Below are positions 10,269-18,382 of a stretch of 64,000 nt of DNA, piece by piece; positions within the stretch are counted from its first letter, which is position 1, and the number at the start of each line of letters is the position of its first letter. A program made the position numbers and the translations under genes. The DNA comes from Actinomycetota bacterium. Its GTDB lineage: Bacteria > Actinomycetota > Actinomycetes > Propionibacteriales > Nocardioidaceae. The notes under the pieces were generated by a model. It was not told where the DNA came from. It ran no database searches and saw only the letters and a program-made list of their open reading frames with translations. The stretch is taken from positions 62,001-126,000 of the forward strand of contig WLJH01000004.1 of NCBI GenBank assembly GCA_009701885.1, written 5' to 3'.

Positions 10269-11999
10269 TCAGACCAGGTCGGTGACCTGCACCCTCGCCT
10301 CGTCGGCCTCCTGGTCGGTGAGCTTGAGCTGCGACTGCCGCTCCGCCTCGACCCGGCGCAGGTAGTGGTCGACCTCCTGGGCGACCCGGGCCTCGTCCCA
10401 GCCGAGGACCTCGGCCATCAGCCGGGCGGCGTGCGGGGCGGCCCCGACGCCGCGGTCGAAGGTCTCGATCGAGATCCGGGTCCGGCGGGTCAGCACGTCG
10501 TCGAGGTGCAGCGCCCCCTCGTGGGTCACCGCGTAGACGACCTCGGCCGCGAGGTGGTCCTCGGCACCCTCGAGCGGCAGCGCGAGCTGGCGCCGGGAGG
10601 CGATGAGGGCCAGCAGGTCGTCGACCTGCCCGCCGTACCGGCCGAGCAGGTGGTCGATCCGCGCGACGTGCAGCCCCGAGCGGCGGGCGAGCAGCACGCG
10701 CTGGTTGCTGCGGGTCTCGTAGGACTCGGCGCCGTCGAGCGGGACCCGGTCGGTGATCGACTCGCGCACCGTGCCGGTGCCGGTCGAGCGCAGGCTGTGG
10801 GCGGCGGCGTCGATGGCGTCGCGCGCCATGACGCGGTACGTCGTGTACTTCCCGCCCGCGATCATCACCAGCCCCGGGACCGGAGTCACCACCGTGTGCT
10901 CGCGCGAGATCCGCGAGGTCGGCTCGGACTCCCCCGACAGCAGCGGCCGGAGCCCGGCGTACACGCCCTCGACGTCCTCGTGGTCCAGCGGCTCGCGGAG
11001 GATCCGGTTGACGTGCTCGAGGATGTAGTCGATGTCCTTGCGGCTGGCCGCGGGGTGGGCCTTGTCGAGGTCCCACGGGGTGTCGGTGGTGCCGATGATC
11101 CAGTGCCGGCCCCACGGGATGACGAAGAGCACCGAGGTCTCGGTGCGCACGATGAACCCGGTCTCGGAGCGGATCCGGTCGCGCGGGACGACGATGTGCA
11201 CGCCCTTCGAGGCCTGGACGTTGAGGGAGCCGCGGCCGCCGACCATCTGCTGGATCTCGTCGGTCCAGACGCCGGCCGCATTGACGACGACCCGGGCCCG
11301 GACCTCGAGGTCCCGGCCGTGCTCGAGGTCGCGCGCGGTCACACCGACCACGCGCTCCCCCTCGCGCAGGAAGCCGGTGACCTTGACCCGAGTCGCGACG
11401 TGGGCGCCGTGCCGGGCGGCGGTGCGGGCGACCGCGACGACCAGCCGCGCGTCGTCGACCTGGCAGTCGTAGTAGCGGATCGCGCCGGTGATGGTGTCGG
11501 TGCGGAAGTCCGGAGCCATCCGGGCCACCTGGCGACGGGTGAGGTGGCGGTGCAGCGGCACGCCCATGTCGTACTTCCCGGCCTTGGCCATGCCGTCGTA
11601 GAGCGCCAGGCCGGCGCCGACGTAGGCGCGCTCCCACACGGGCTTGGTCAGCGGGTAGAGGAACGGCACCGGGCGCACGAGGTGCGGCGCGAGGCGGGTG
11701 AGCAGCAGACCGCGCTCCTGCAGGGCCTCGCGGACCAGGCCGAAGTCCATCATCTCCAGGTAGCGCAGCCCGCCGTGGATGAGCTTGCTGCTGCGGCTGG
11801 AGGTGCCGCTGCCGAGGTCGCGCTGCTCGAGCAGACCGGTGCTCAGCCCGCGGGTCACCGCATCGAGGGCGACGCCGGTGCCGGTGATGCCGCCACCGAC
11901 GACCAGCACGTCCAGCTCGGGCTCACCCGCCCGTCCGGTCATCGCGGCCAGGGCGGCGTCTCGAGCGGCGGGTCCGAGGGCTCCGGGCGTGGGAGTCAT
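10269..11999 (-). CDS. glpD: Aerobic glycerol-3-phosphate dehydrogenase
   Basis: Oxidises sn-glycerol 3-phosphate to dihydroxyacetone phosphate at the membrane, passing electrons through FAD to quinone. The 576-residue length is normal. The FAD-binding VVGGGITGTGVALDA is near residues 33-47. The family signature GTSSRSSKLIHGGLRYLE is at about 65-82. The active-site/FAD region reads TTYRVMARDAIDAA. The C-terminal GlpD-type helical domain is present. The ATG at 11999 gives the usual short N-terminal tail. It stands alone: neither glpF nor glpK is adjacent. The region between its stop and the KstR-type promoter (10218-10268) shows no obvious terminator. Confidence 0.95.
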   Translation of the reverse strand: MTPTPGALGPAARDAALAAMTGRAGEPELDVLVVGGGITGTGVALDAVTRGLSTGLLEQRDLGSGTSSRSSKLIHGGLRYLEMMDFGLVREALQERGLLLTRLAPHLVRPVPFLYPLTKPVWERAYVGAGLALYDGMAKAGKYDMGVPLHRHLTRRQVARMAPDFRTDTITGAIRYYDCQVDDARLVVAVARTAARHGAHVATRVKVTGFLREGERVVGVTARDLEHGRDLEVRARVVVNAAGVWTDEIQQMVGGRGSLNVQASKGVHIVVPRDRIRSETGFIVRTETSVLFVIPWGRHWIIGTTDTPWDLDKAHPAASRKDIDYILEHVNRILREPLDHEDVEGVYAGLRPLLSGESEPTSRISREHTVVTPVPGLVMIAGGKYTTYRVMARDAIDAAAHSLRSTGTGTVRESITDRVPLDGAESYETRSNQRVLLARRSGLHVARIDHLLGRYGGQVDDLLALIASRRQLALPLEGAEDHLAAEVVYAVTHEGALHLDDVLTRRTRISIETFDRGVGAAPHAARLMAEVLGWDEARVAQEVDHYLRRVEAERQSQLKLTDQEADEARVQVTDLV

Positions 12000-12029
12000 G
12001 GCTCCACTGTGCCAGGTCCCTCGACGACC

Positions 12030-13493
12030 TCAGCCGCCGAACCGCGGCGGCCGGTAGTCGGTGCACTCCTCGGTCGCCGTCGGGTAGCGGTCTCGCACCG
12101 CGCAGGCCCGCCGCATCTGGTCCCGGGCGTCGGCGGGCAGCAGCCAGCCCCGCCGCACGGCCCGGTCGGTGGCCCGGGCCAGCCGCTGCTCGTAGTCGGC
12201 GTACGTCGGGTAGCGCTGCTGCAGGGTCAGCGGGTCGAACGGGACGGTGATGCCGCCGAGCTCGCAGTCCGTGGAGCGGTACGTCGCCACCGGGACCTCC
12301 ACGGGCGGCAGCCGCATCCCGCCGAGCACGTTGCCGTCGGCGTCGCGGGCCGGGGTCACGCCGTCGGCGGCGTACTCGAACCGGGGTGCGGGCCGCGGCC
12401 GCTCGCCGGTGCGGATCCACTCCTCGAGCTCACGCAGCGCCGTGTTGACGGCGTACCTCATGGGGAAGGAGGCGCCGGCCACGATGCAGCCGGCGTAGAG
12501 CGGGTTGAGCGCGGACTGGCCGTAGTCGCCGGCGGCCTCGATGGCGTCGCGGTAGCCCTGCTCGTCGACCTGGGGCAGCCCGACCACGCGCTGGCCGGAG
12601 CCGAAGACCTGCTGGTAGCCGATGAAGAGGCCGGCGTGCGCGGAGCCGGCGACCTCCCAGAGCCGGTAGAGCGGGTCGTCGTCGGCGGTGCCGGTCGACT
12701 CGGCCCAGTCGCTGTTGAGTTGGAGCACCGGCACGCGCAGCCGCGGCTCGTACTCCAGCCCGGCCAGGCCGCCGTGGACCAGGAACCCGTCGATCACGCC
12801 CGCCCCGTCGGGGAAGGCTCGCACGATCCCGGCCAGCCGACCTGCGGACTGCGACTGTCCGGCGGCCACGACCCGCTCGACCCTCAGCCCGCCCATCGGC
12901 CGCACGTCGCCGACCCGGCGGGCGCGGAGGGCTCGGGCGACCTGGAGGAACATGTCGTCGGCGTACGCGTCCCCGGGGTGGTCGATCGCGGCGTACCGCA
13001 CCGGGTCCCACACCTGCGGGGTCAGCGGGGTGCAGCACAGGCCGGCGGCCTGGGCGCTGACGTGGACGAACGCCCAGCCGCTGCGCAGCAGCTCCTCGCG
13101 ACCCTCGAGGCTGTCGACGGCATTCTCGAACTGGGCGGTGACGTTGACCCACTCCAGCATCACCGCGCCGTTGAAGTCGCGCTGGCGCTGGGGCCGGGTG
13201 ATGACCACGCGGGTGGTGTAGGGCGCGGTGCTGCCGTCGGCGGCGCGGGCCGTGCCGGAGACGAAGAGCTCCTGCTCGGTGTAGCCGAACGGCTCGAGCT
13301 GGTGCCAGGAGTCCCACATCGGCCGGCCCTGGATGCCCGCGGGAGGCAGGCTCAGGGTGGGGAGCGGGACCCCCGCCGCACGCCCGACACGCTCCGCTGC
13401 CCCGCCCGCCCCCGGTCCGGCGACGGTCGGCGCCGCGGCCGCACCTGCGAGCAGGACGAGGGGCAGCAGGACGACGAGCAGTCTGCGGAGCAC
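12030..13493 (-). CDS. Secreted alpha/beta-hydrolase domain protein
   Basis: A 487-residue protein with a Sec signal peptide (residues 1 to about 25, a long Leu/Ala run then AGAAAAP). The body matches the large actinobacterial alpha/beta-hydrolase domain family: EWVNVTAQFE, HVSAQAAGLCC, and a nucleophile elbow GQSQSAG where the Ser replaces the usual GxSxG centre. Many conserved Cys (CC near 153, C-terminal Cys residues) suggest disulphides outside the cell. The start is GTG with GAGGCGGC just upstream. It is probably an esterase or lipase-like enzyme; the substrate is unknown. The preceding gene is cut off from it by a strong hairpin, so it likely has its own promoter. Confidence 0.8.
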   Translation of the reverse strand: MLRRLLVVLLPLVLLAGAAAAPTVAGPGAGGAAERVGRAAGVPLPTLSLPPAGIQGRPMWDSWHQLEPFGYTEQELFVSGTARAADGSTAPYTTRVVITRPQRQRDFNGAVMLEWVNVTAQFENAVDSLEGREELLRSGWAFVHVSAQAAGLCCTPLTPQVWDPVRYAAIDHPGDAYADDMFLQVARALRARRVGDVRPMGGLRVERVVAAGQSQSAGRLAGIVRAFPDGAGVIDGFLVHGGLAGLEYEPRLRVPVLQLNSDWAESTGTADDDPLYRLWEVAGSAHAGLFIGYQQVFGSGQRVVGLPQVDEQGYRDAIEAAGDYGQSALNPLYAGCIVAGASFPMRYAVNTALRELEEWIRTGERPRPAPRFEYAADGVTPARDADGNVLGGMRLPPVEVPVATYRSTDCELGGITVPFDPLTLQQRYPTYADYEQRLARATDRAVRRGWLLPADARDQMRRACAVRDRYPTATEECTDYRPPRFGG

Positions 13494-13519
13494 GCCGCCT
13501 CAACGAGCCACGTGTGATG

Positions 13520-13553
13520 GCGGTTACGTGCCCGAGCGCTCGGGCGTGACCGC
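13520..13553 (-). terminator. Hairpin terminator after the small unknown gene
   Basis: GCCCGAGCGCTCGGGC (13530-13545) is a 16-bp perfect palindrome, flanked by further pairing between GCGGTTACG and GTGACCGC with a small bulge. It lies directly after the stop at 13556 on the minus strand and before the secreted hydrolase start. Confidence 0.6.
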
Positions 13554-13555
13554 GT

Positions 13556-13918
13556 CTAGCCCGCCGCGACGACGAACCGGACCGTGCTCGGTTCGTCGCG
13601 ATCGTCGCCGAGGACGGTGATCTCCACCAGGCCAGCCCCGACACCGGCCGACTCGAGCTCACGGTTGTAGACGTCGCTCATTGACAGCAGGCCCTCGGAC
13701 TCCAGGCTGAACCGTCCGAGCTCGACCAGGCCTGACAAGCCACCGGGTCCGGCGGCGAACCCGACGTCGGTCGGATCGTCCTGCGGGGTGGTCACGCCGA
13801 CGGCCAGGCAGTCGTGGGTCGCGACGCAGGTCCCCCCGGCGAACGACCGAGGCGGCGTGAAGTCCTCGCGCCCGACCAGCAGGAGCACCGAGCTCGGGAC
13901 CTCCACGACGGGACTCAT
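13556..13918 (-). CDS. Hypothetical protein, 120 residues
   Basis: I do not recognise this protein. The likely start is ATG 13918 (MSPVVEVPSSVLLLVG); an in-frame start 39 bases upstream also exists. It has no signal peptide or membrane helix. Two Cys occur in GGTCVATHDC, and the C-terminal half is acidic and probably beta-rich, with EITVLGDDRDEPSTV. It lies between the secreted hydrolase and a small membrane protein and is closed by a hairpin. The protein coding call rests on frame length and codon bias only. Confidence 0.5.
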   Translation of the reverse strand: MSPVVEVPSSVLLLVGREDFTPPRSFAGGTCVATHDCLAVGVTTPQDDPTDVGFAAGPGGLSGLVELGRFSLESEGLLSMSDVYNRELESAGVGAGLVEITVLGDDRDEPSTVRFVVAAG

Positions 13919-13964
13919 GACCCGAGTCTCCCGCACCCGAGGGAACTCGCGCCGCACGTGCCCC

Positions 13965-14195
13965 TCAGGAGCGCCCGTGACGGTTCCTGCCGTCGCCGAC
14001 CGAGCGGGCGGTCATCGAGCCGAAGTCGCTGTTGATGGTCTTCTCGCCGCGCACCCGGAAGTGGTCCAGGTCGTCGCGCCCCTTCCCGCCCCGGAGCCGG
14101 GCACGCTGGCGCCGGGAGTCCCACAGGTCCACGACGAGGTAGCCCACCACCCCGACCACGACCAGTCCGACGAAGATGATCCAGCCGACCGACAT
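13965..14195 (-). CDS. Small single-pass membrane protein, 76 residues
   Basis: Starts MSVGWIIFVGLVVVGVVGYL, one transmembrane helix (about 4-23), then a basic cytosolic tail with DLWDSRRQRARLRGG and TINSDFGSM. A textbook AGGAGGTG ribosome-binding site lies five bases before the ATG at 14195 and decides the start against a longer in-frame ATG. Function unknown. Small membrane proteins of this shape are common in Nocardioides-type genomes. Confidence 0.6.
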   Translation of the reverse strand: MSVGWIIFVGLVVVGVVGYLVVDLWDSRRQRARLRGGKGRDDLDHFRVRGEKTINSDFGSMTARSVGDGRNRHGRS

Positions 14196-14312
14196 CACGC
14201 ACCTCCTGGCGGGCCCGGTGCCCGGGGACCAGTCTGCCCCCGCCGTGGACACCCGTCCGTCGCCACCTGCCGTCGTGGGTGGGCCGTCAGGATCGGCCGT
14301 GCCGAGTCCGGT

Positions 14313-15227
14313 TCAGCCGAGCCGCGCGCGGCCCGCGTCGAGCGCCGCCCGGCACCCCTCCCACATCTCCCGTACGACGTCGGCGACCGGGCGCACGGAG
14401 TCGATCCGGCCCGCGACCTGGCCGGTGTTGGCCAGGCTGGCGTCCAGGTCGCCGTCGAAGTAGAGCTCCTGCACGCGGTCCATCAGCTTGTCCGCGGGCG
14501 GGTCGGCCGCCCACGCGTGGGCGCGCTCGGTGGCGATGACGCGCATGGTCGGGTTGCCGGGGACGCTGACCAGCATCGTGCCGGTCTCGGCGGCCGCGAC
14601 GATGGCGTCGGTGAAGGCGGGGTGCACGCCGGACTCGTGGGTGGCCAGCATCCGGGTGCCCATCTGCACGCCCTCGGCGCCCAGCACCATCGCGGCGGCC
14701 ATCGAGGTGGCGTCGCAGATGCCGCCGGCGGCAATGAGCGGCAGCGAGGTGCGCGAGGCCACCAGGGGCAGCAGCACCATCGTGGAGGCGCCGGTGGCGC
14801 CCTTGAACCCGCCGCCCTCGACGCCCTCGACCACCAGGCCGTCGACGCCCGCGGCCTCGGCCTTGAGCGCGGCGCGCAGCGTGCCGACGACGTGGAAGAC
14901 GGTGATGCCGGCGTCCTTGAGCCGGGCGGTGAACAGCCCGGGGTCGCCGGCCGAGGTGGCGACGTACGAGACGCCGGACTCGACGAGGGTGTCGACGATG
15001 GAGTGGTCGTGCTTCCAGCCGCCCACGAGGAGGTTGGCGCCGACCGGCTTGTCAGTCAGCTCCTTGACCCGCAGCAGGTCCGCGCGACCCTCAGGTGTGA
15101 GGGTCTCGATGATGCCCATGCCGCCGGCCTCGGAGACGGCCGCCGCCAACCGGGCCCGGGCGATGAAGGTCATCGGGGCCTGGACGATGGGGATGTCGAC
15201 GCCGAGGAGCTGCTGCACGCGGTTCAC
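14313..15227 (-). CDS. Nitronate monooxygenase / FMN TIM-barrel oxidoreductase
   Basis: A 304-residue FMN-dependent TIM barrel. The N terminus IPIVQAPMTF is the family's phosphate-loop strand. GANLLVGG, GLVVEGVEGGGFKG and PLIAAGGICDATSMAAAMVLGAEG are the conserved nitronate monooxygenase/FabK segments, the last binding FMN phosphate. It probably oxidises nitronates such as propionate 3-nitronate to detoxify them; an enoyl reductase role is less likely. The start is ATG at 15227. The YoeB toxin gene lies 39 bases upstream and is probably a separate unit. Confidence 0.85.
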   Translation of the reverse strand: MNRVQQLLGVDIPIVQAPMTFIARARLAAAVSEAGGMGIIETLTPEGRADLLRVKELTDKPVGANLLVGGWKHDHSIVDTLVESGVSYVATSAGDPGLFTARLKDAGITVFHVVGTLRAALKAEAAGVDGLVVEGVEGGGFKGATGASTMVLLPLVASRTSLPLIAAGGICDATSMAAAMVLGAEGVQMGTRMLATHESGVHPAFTDAIVAAAETGTMLVSVPGNPTMRVIATERAHAWAADPPADKLMDRVQELYFDGDLDASLANTGQVAGRIDSVRPVADVVREMWEGCRAALDAGRARLG

Positions 15228-15266
15228 GCCGGAACCGTAGCCCAGGGACCGAGCGATCGCTCGGCG

Positions 15267-15527
15267 TCAGCCCTCGTAGTGATAGCGACAAGCGGCGATC
15301 CGCACCTCCGCGTCGACCACCTTGTAGACGAGCCGGTGCTCGTCGGTGATGCGTCGCGACCAGTAGCCCTGGAACCCGTGCTTCAACGGCTCCGGCTTGC
15401 CGATGCCCTCGTTGCCGTTGCGCCCGATGTCCCGGATGAGCAGGTTGATCCGCTTCACCAGCTTGCGGTCCTGCTGCTGCCACCAGAGGTAGTCGTCCCA
15501 GCCCCGAGCGCTGAAGACGACGATCAC
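15267..15527 (-). CDS. yoeB: YoeB-family toxin mRNA interferase
   Basis: An 86-residue toxin of the Txe/YoeB family, a ribosome-dependent mRNA endonuclease. The catalytic residues known in E. coli YoeB fall at the same numbers here: Glu46 (KPEPL), Arg65 (DEHRLVY), His83 and Tyr84 (RYHYEG end). The toxin is therefore probably active. Its ATG overlaps the TGA of yefM by four bases (ATGA), the usual coupled arrangement with the antitoxin first. Confidence 0.92.
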   Translation of the reverse strand: MIVVFSARGWDDYLWWQQQDRKLVKRINLLIRDIGRNGNEGIGKPEPLKHGFQGYWSRRITDEHRLVYKVVDAEVRIAACRYHYEG

Positions 15528-15775
15528 TCGATGAGCTCCCGCTCCACCCCTCGTCCGGACTCCAGCTCCTCGATCGAGGCGAGGAGTCGTCGCGCGTTGG
15601 CAGGACTGCGCAACAGGTAGGCCGTCTCCTTCAAGGACTCGTAGTCGTCCAACGACACGATCACCGCGGGCTCACGACCCGCTCGCGTGATGACGACCTC
15701 CTCGCGGTCGTCGACGACCGAGTCGAGCACCTCGGCATACCTCGCCCGGGACTCGGTGTAGCTCATGGTCCGCAT
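15524..15775 (-). CDS. yefM: YefM-family antitoxin
   Basis: An 83-residue Phd/YefM-type antitoxin. The N-terminal DNA-binding part reads SYTESRARYAEVLDSVVDD, then VVITRAGREPAVIVSLDDYESLKETAYLL, the family signature. The acidic C terminus (EELESGRGVERELIE) should wrap YoeB. ATG 15775 has GGAGGTGG at good spacing; a second in-frame ATG nine bases later is possible. It is preceded by an operator that overlaps the promoter -10, so autoregulation is expected. Confidence 0.92.
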   Translation of the reverse strand: MRTMSYTESRARYAEVLDSVVDDREEVVITRAGREPAVIVSLDDYESLKETAYLLRSPANARRLLASIEELESGRGVERELIE

Positions 15776-15785
15776 GGTCCACCTC

Positions 15786-15803
15786 CGTACAGAAAACTGT
15801 ACG
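15786..15803. promoter_or_regulatory. YefM/YoeB operator overlapping the -10 box
   Basis: CGTACAGAAAACTGTACG is an 18-bp palindrome with perfect 7-bp arms. It contains GTAC cores like those bound by YefM. On the minus strand TACAGT inside it serves as a -10, with TTGCCG 17 bases upstream as -35, so binding would block the promoter. Confidence 0.7.
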
Positions 15804-15836
15804 TCGCTCTGCTCCGTGCGGCAACGAGGGAGTGCT

Positions 15837-16301
15837 TCAGGAGGCCGCGGCCGCCTGGACAGCCTCGTTGAGCCCCCTGGCGGCCAGCCGGTCGGCGCGC
15901 TCGTTGCCCTCGTCGCCGTTGTGGCCCTTCACCCAATGCCAGGTCACGTCGTGCAGCTGGCAGGCGGCGTCGAGCTCCTTCCAGAGGTCGACGTTCTTGA
16001 CCGGCTGCTTGGCCGAGGTCAGCCAGCCGTTGCGCTTCCACCCCGCCACCCACGAGGTGATGCCCGAGCGGACGTAGGTGGAGTCGGTGTAGAGCTCGAC
16101 CCGGACCCGCCGGGTCAGGACCTCCAACGCCTTGATGGGGGCGGTGAGCTCCATCCGGTTGTTGGTGGTCTGCCCGGCCTCCCCGCCGCACAGCTCGAGC
16201 TCGTGGGAGCCGATCCGCAGCAGCGCGCCCCAGCCGCCGGGGCCGGGGTTGGGCACGCACGCACCGTCGGTGTGGATGGTGACGGTCTCGGGCTCGCTCA
16301 C
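15837..16301 (-). CDS. rnhA: Ribonuclease HI
   Basis: A 154-residue RNase HI that cuts RNA in RNA-DNA hybrids. The DEDD catalytic set is complete: Asp12 (HTDGAC), Glu51 (NNRMELTA), Asp73 (YTDSTYV) and Asp137 (NERADRLA). The basic-handle segment around [17 protein letters not shown] is present, and His127 in [11 protein letters not shown] is the loop histidine. The start is GTG 16301, with a GTGAGGA purine run upstream. It begins ten bases after the nitrilase-family gene and is likely co-transcribed with it. Confidence 0.96.
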   Translation of the reverse strand: MSEPETVTIHTDGACVPNPGPGGWGALLRIGSHELELCGGEAGQTTNNRMELTAPIKALEVLTRRVRVELYTDSTYVRSGITSWVAGWKRNGWLTSAKQPVKNVDLWKELDAACQLHDVTWHWVKGHNGDEGNERADRLAARGLNEAVQAAAAS

Positions 16302-16311
16302 TCGGACATCC

Positions 16312-17100
16312 TCACCCGCGCCGGTCGGCGTGCATCGTCTGGCGCGCCCGAACCTCCGCGAGCAGGTCGAGGTCCACCTCGGCGACCGCCAGACCGGGCT
16401 CGGTGCCGAGCGCGGCGAGCTCGCGACCCTCCGGGTCGAGCACGCAGGAGCCCCCGGTGATCGGTCGGTCTCCGCAGCGCCCCAAGGCCGCGCCCGCCAC
16501 GACGTACATCCCGTTGTCGAGCGCCCGAGCGGGCAGCGAGACCTCGCGGCCCCGGGTCGAGCCCTCGAGGTAGGCCGTCGACACGGCGTACACCTCGGCG
16601 CCGGCGCCGGCGGCGGCCGCCGCGGCCGCGTGCTCGGGGAAGCGGCTGTCGTAGCAGATGGCCAGGCCGACCCGGACGCCCTCGACGTCGAGCACGCACG
16701 GCCGGTGCGGGCCGGGGGTGAACCAGCCGGTCTCGAGCCGGTCGACGTGCTGCTTGTCGTACGCCGCCTCGACCGATCCGTCGGGGCGCACCACCAGCGT
16801 GCTCAGCCGCATCCGGTCACCGCGCAGCAGCGGCGTCGACACCAGCACGGTGCACGACGCCTCGGCGGCGGCCCGGCCGAGCGGGGCCAGTAGCTCGTCG
16901 AGGGCCTCGACCCGGGGTCGGCCGGTCGCGCGCACCTGGTCGAAGGCGTCCCAGTCGTAGCCGGTGAGGAACGCCTCGGGCAGCACCAGCAGCCACACGC
17001 CCTGCTCCCCGGCGTCACGGGTGAGGCTCGCGGCGAGCGCCACGTTGGCCGCGAGGTCGCCGTTGACCGGGACGCCCTGCCCGGCGGCGACCCTCAGCAC
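16312..17100 (-). CDS. Nitrilase-superfamily carbon-nitrogen hydrolase
   Basis: A 262-residue amidase-like enzyme with the full Glu-Lys-Cys triad: Glu42 (LPEAFLTGY), Lys116 (YDKQHVD) and Cys149 ([11 protein letters not shown]). The length suits a stand-alone carbon-nitrogen hydrolase such as an omega-amidase-like or aliphatic amidase-like branch. Cytosolic; no signal peptide. Substrate not predictable from this. rnhA follows closely; guaB3 lies about 100 bases upstream on the same strand. Confidence 0.88.
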   Translation of the reverse strand: MLRVAAGQGVPVNGDLAANVALAASLTRDAGEQGVWLLVLPEAFLTGYDWDAFDQVRATGRPRVEALDELLAPLGRAAAEASCTVLVSTPLLRGDRMRLSTLVVRPDGSVEAAYDKQHVDRLETGWFTPGPHRPCVLDVEGVRVGLAICYDSRFPEHAAAAAAAGAGAEVYAVSTAYLEGSTRGREVSLPARALDNGMYVVAGAALGRCGDRPITGGSCVLDPEGRELAALGTEPGLAVAEVDLDLLAEVRARQTMHADRRG

Positions 17101-17199
17101 CGCCGACCAGTCACGTCCTCGGCCTCGACCGGTCAGCCGCTGCGGGACGTGGCAAGGAAGTGACTGCTCGGGGGCGAAGAACTGACTGCTCGGCCATCG

Positions 17200-18306
17200 C
17201 TACTCGACGACGACCTCGACGCGCTGGAACTCCTTGCAGTCGGTGTAGCCGGTGGTGGCCATCGACCGCTTGAGCGCACCGATGAGGTTCATCGTTCCGT
17301 CGGCGACGCGGGAGGGGCCGAAGAGGATCTCCTCGATCGTGCCGACGGTGTCGAACTGCACCCGCTGGCCGCGCGGCAGCTCGGGGTGGTGGGCCTCGGT
17401 GCCCCAGTGGAAGCCGCGGCCGGGTGCGTCGGTGGCGCGGGCGAAGGGCGAGCCGACCATGACCGCGTCGGCGCCGCAGGCGATCGCCTTGGCGATGTCG
17501 CCGGAGGTGCCGATGGAGCCGTCGGCGATGACGTGGACGTAGCGGCCGCCGGACTCGTCGAGGTAGTCGCGGCGGGCGGCGGCGACGTCGGCCACCGCGG
17601 AGGCCATGGGTACGGCGACGCCGAGCACGGTTCGCGTGGTGTGGGCCGCTCCCCCGCCGAACCCGACGAGCACGCCCGCGGCACCGGTGCGCATGAGGTG
17701 CAGCGCCGCGGTGTGGGTGGCGCAGCCGCCCACGATCACCGGGACGTCGAGCTCGTAGATGAACTCCTTGAGGTTCAGCGGCTCGGCCTGGCTCGAGACG
17801 TGCTCGGCCGAGACGGTGGTGCCACGGATGACGAACATGTCCACGCCCGCGTCCACGACGGCCTTGGCGAACTCCTTGGTGCGCTGCGGGGACAGCGAGC
17901 CGGCGACCGTGACGCCCGCGGCGCGCATCTCGCGCAGCCGCTCGGTGATCAGGTCGGGCTTGATCACCTCGGTGTAGATCTCCTGCATGCGGCGTACGGC
18001 GTCGGTGCCGGTGAGCGCGGCGACCTCCTCCAGCAGCGGCTCGGGGTCCTCGTAGCGGGTCCAGAGGCCCTCGAGGTTGAGCACGCCGAGGCCGCCGAAG
18101 CGACCCATCGCGATGGCGGTGGTCGGCGACATCACCGAGTCCATCGGCGCGGCGATCACCGGCAGGTCGAAGCGGTAGGCGTCGATCTGCCAGTGCGTGC
18201 TGACCTCCTCGGGGTCGCGGGTGCGCCGGGAGGGCACGATCGCGATGTCGTCGAAGGAGTAGGCACGCCGGGCGCGCTTGGCCTGGCCGATCTGGATCTC
18301 GGTCAC
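17200..18306 (-). CDS. guaB3: GuaB3-family IMP dehydrogenase-related protein
   Basis: A 368-residue TIM barrel of the IMPDH/GMP reductase superfamily without CBS domains. AAPMDSVMSP (52-61) and VIADGSIGTSGDIAKAIACGADAVM are family segments. Where GuaB of this window has its catalytic cysteine (GPGSICTT, Cys312), GuaB3 reads GFGGGAAHTT, with His222 in that place. IMP dehydrogenase chemistry through a cysteine adduct is therefore not expected; a purine-salvage or other role is likely. In M. tuberculosis guaB3 sits next to guaB2 and choD. Start is GTG 18306. Confidence 0.88.
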   Translation of the reverse strand: MTEIQIGQAKRARRAYSFDDIAIVPSRRTRDPEEVSTHWQIDAYRFDLPVIAAPMDSVMSPTTAIAMGRFGGLGVLNLEGLWTRYEDPEPLLEEVAALTGTDAVRRMQEIYTEVIKPDLITERLREMRAAGVTVAGSLSPQRTKEFAKAVVDAGVDMFVIRGTTVSAEHVSSQAEPLNLKEFIYELDVPVIVGGCATHTAALHLMRTGAAGVLVGFGGGAAHTTRTVLGVAVPMASAVADVAAARRDYLDESGGRYVHVIADGSIGTSGDIAKAIACGADAVMVGSPFARATDAPGRGFHWGTEAHHPELPRGQRVQFDTVGTIEEILFGPSRVADGTMNLIGALKRSMATTGYTDCKEFQRVEVVVE

Positions 18307-18382
18307 CGGAGCAGGTTATCGGCAGCTCGCCGGCGGTGGCGGGCGCCCGCATGGATCTCGGGCAGGAGGGTAGAAGCGGCCC

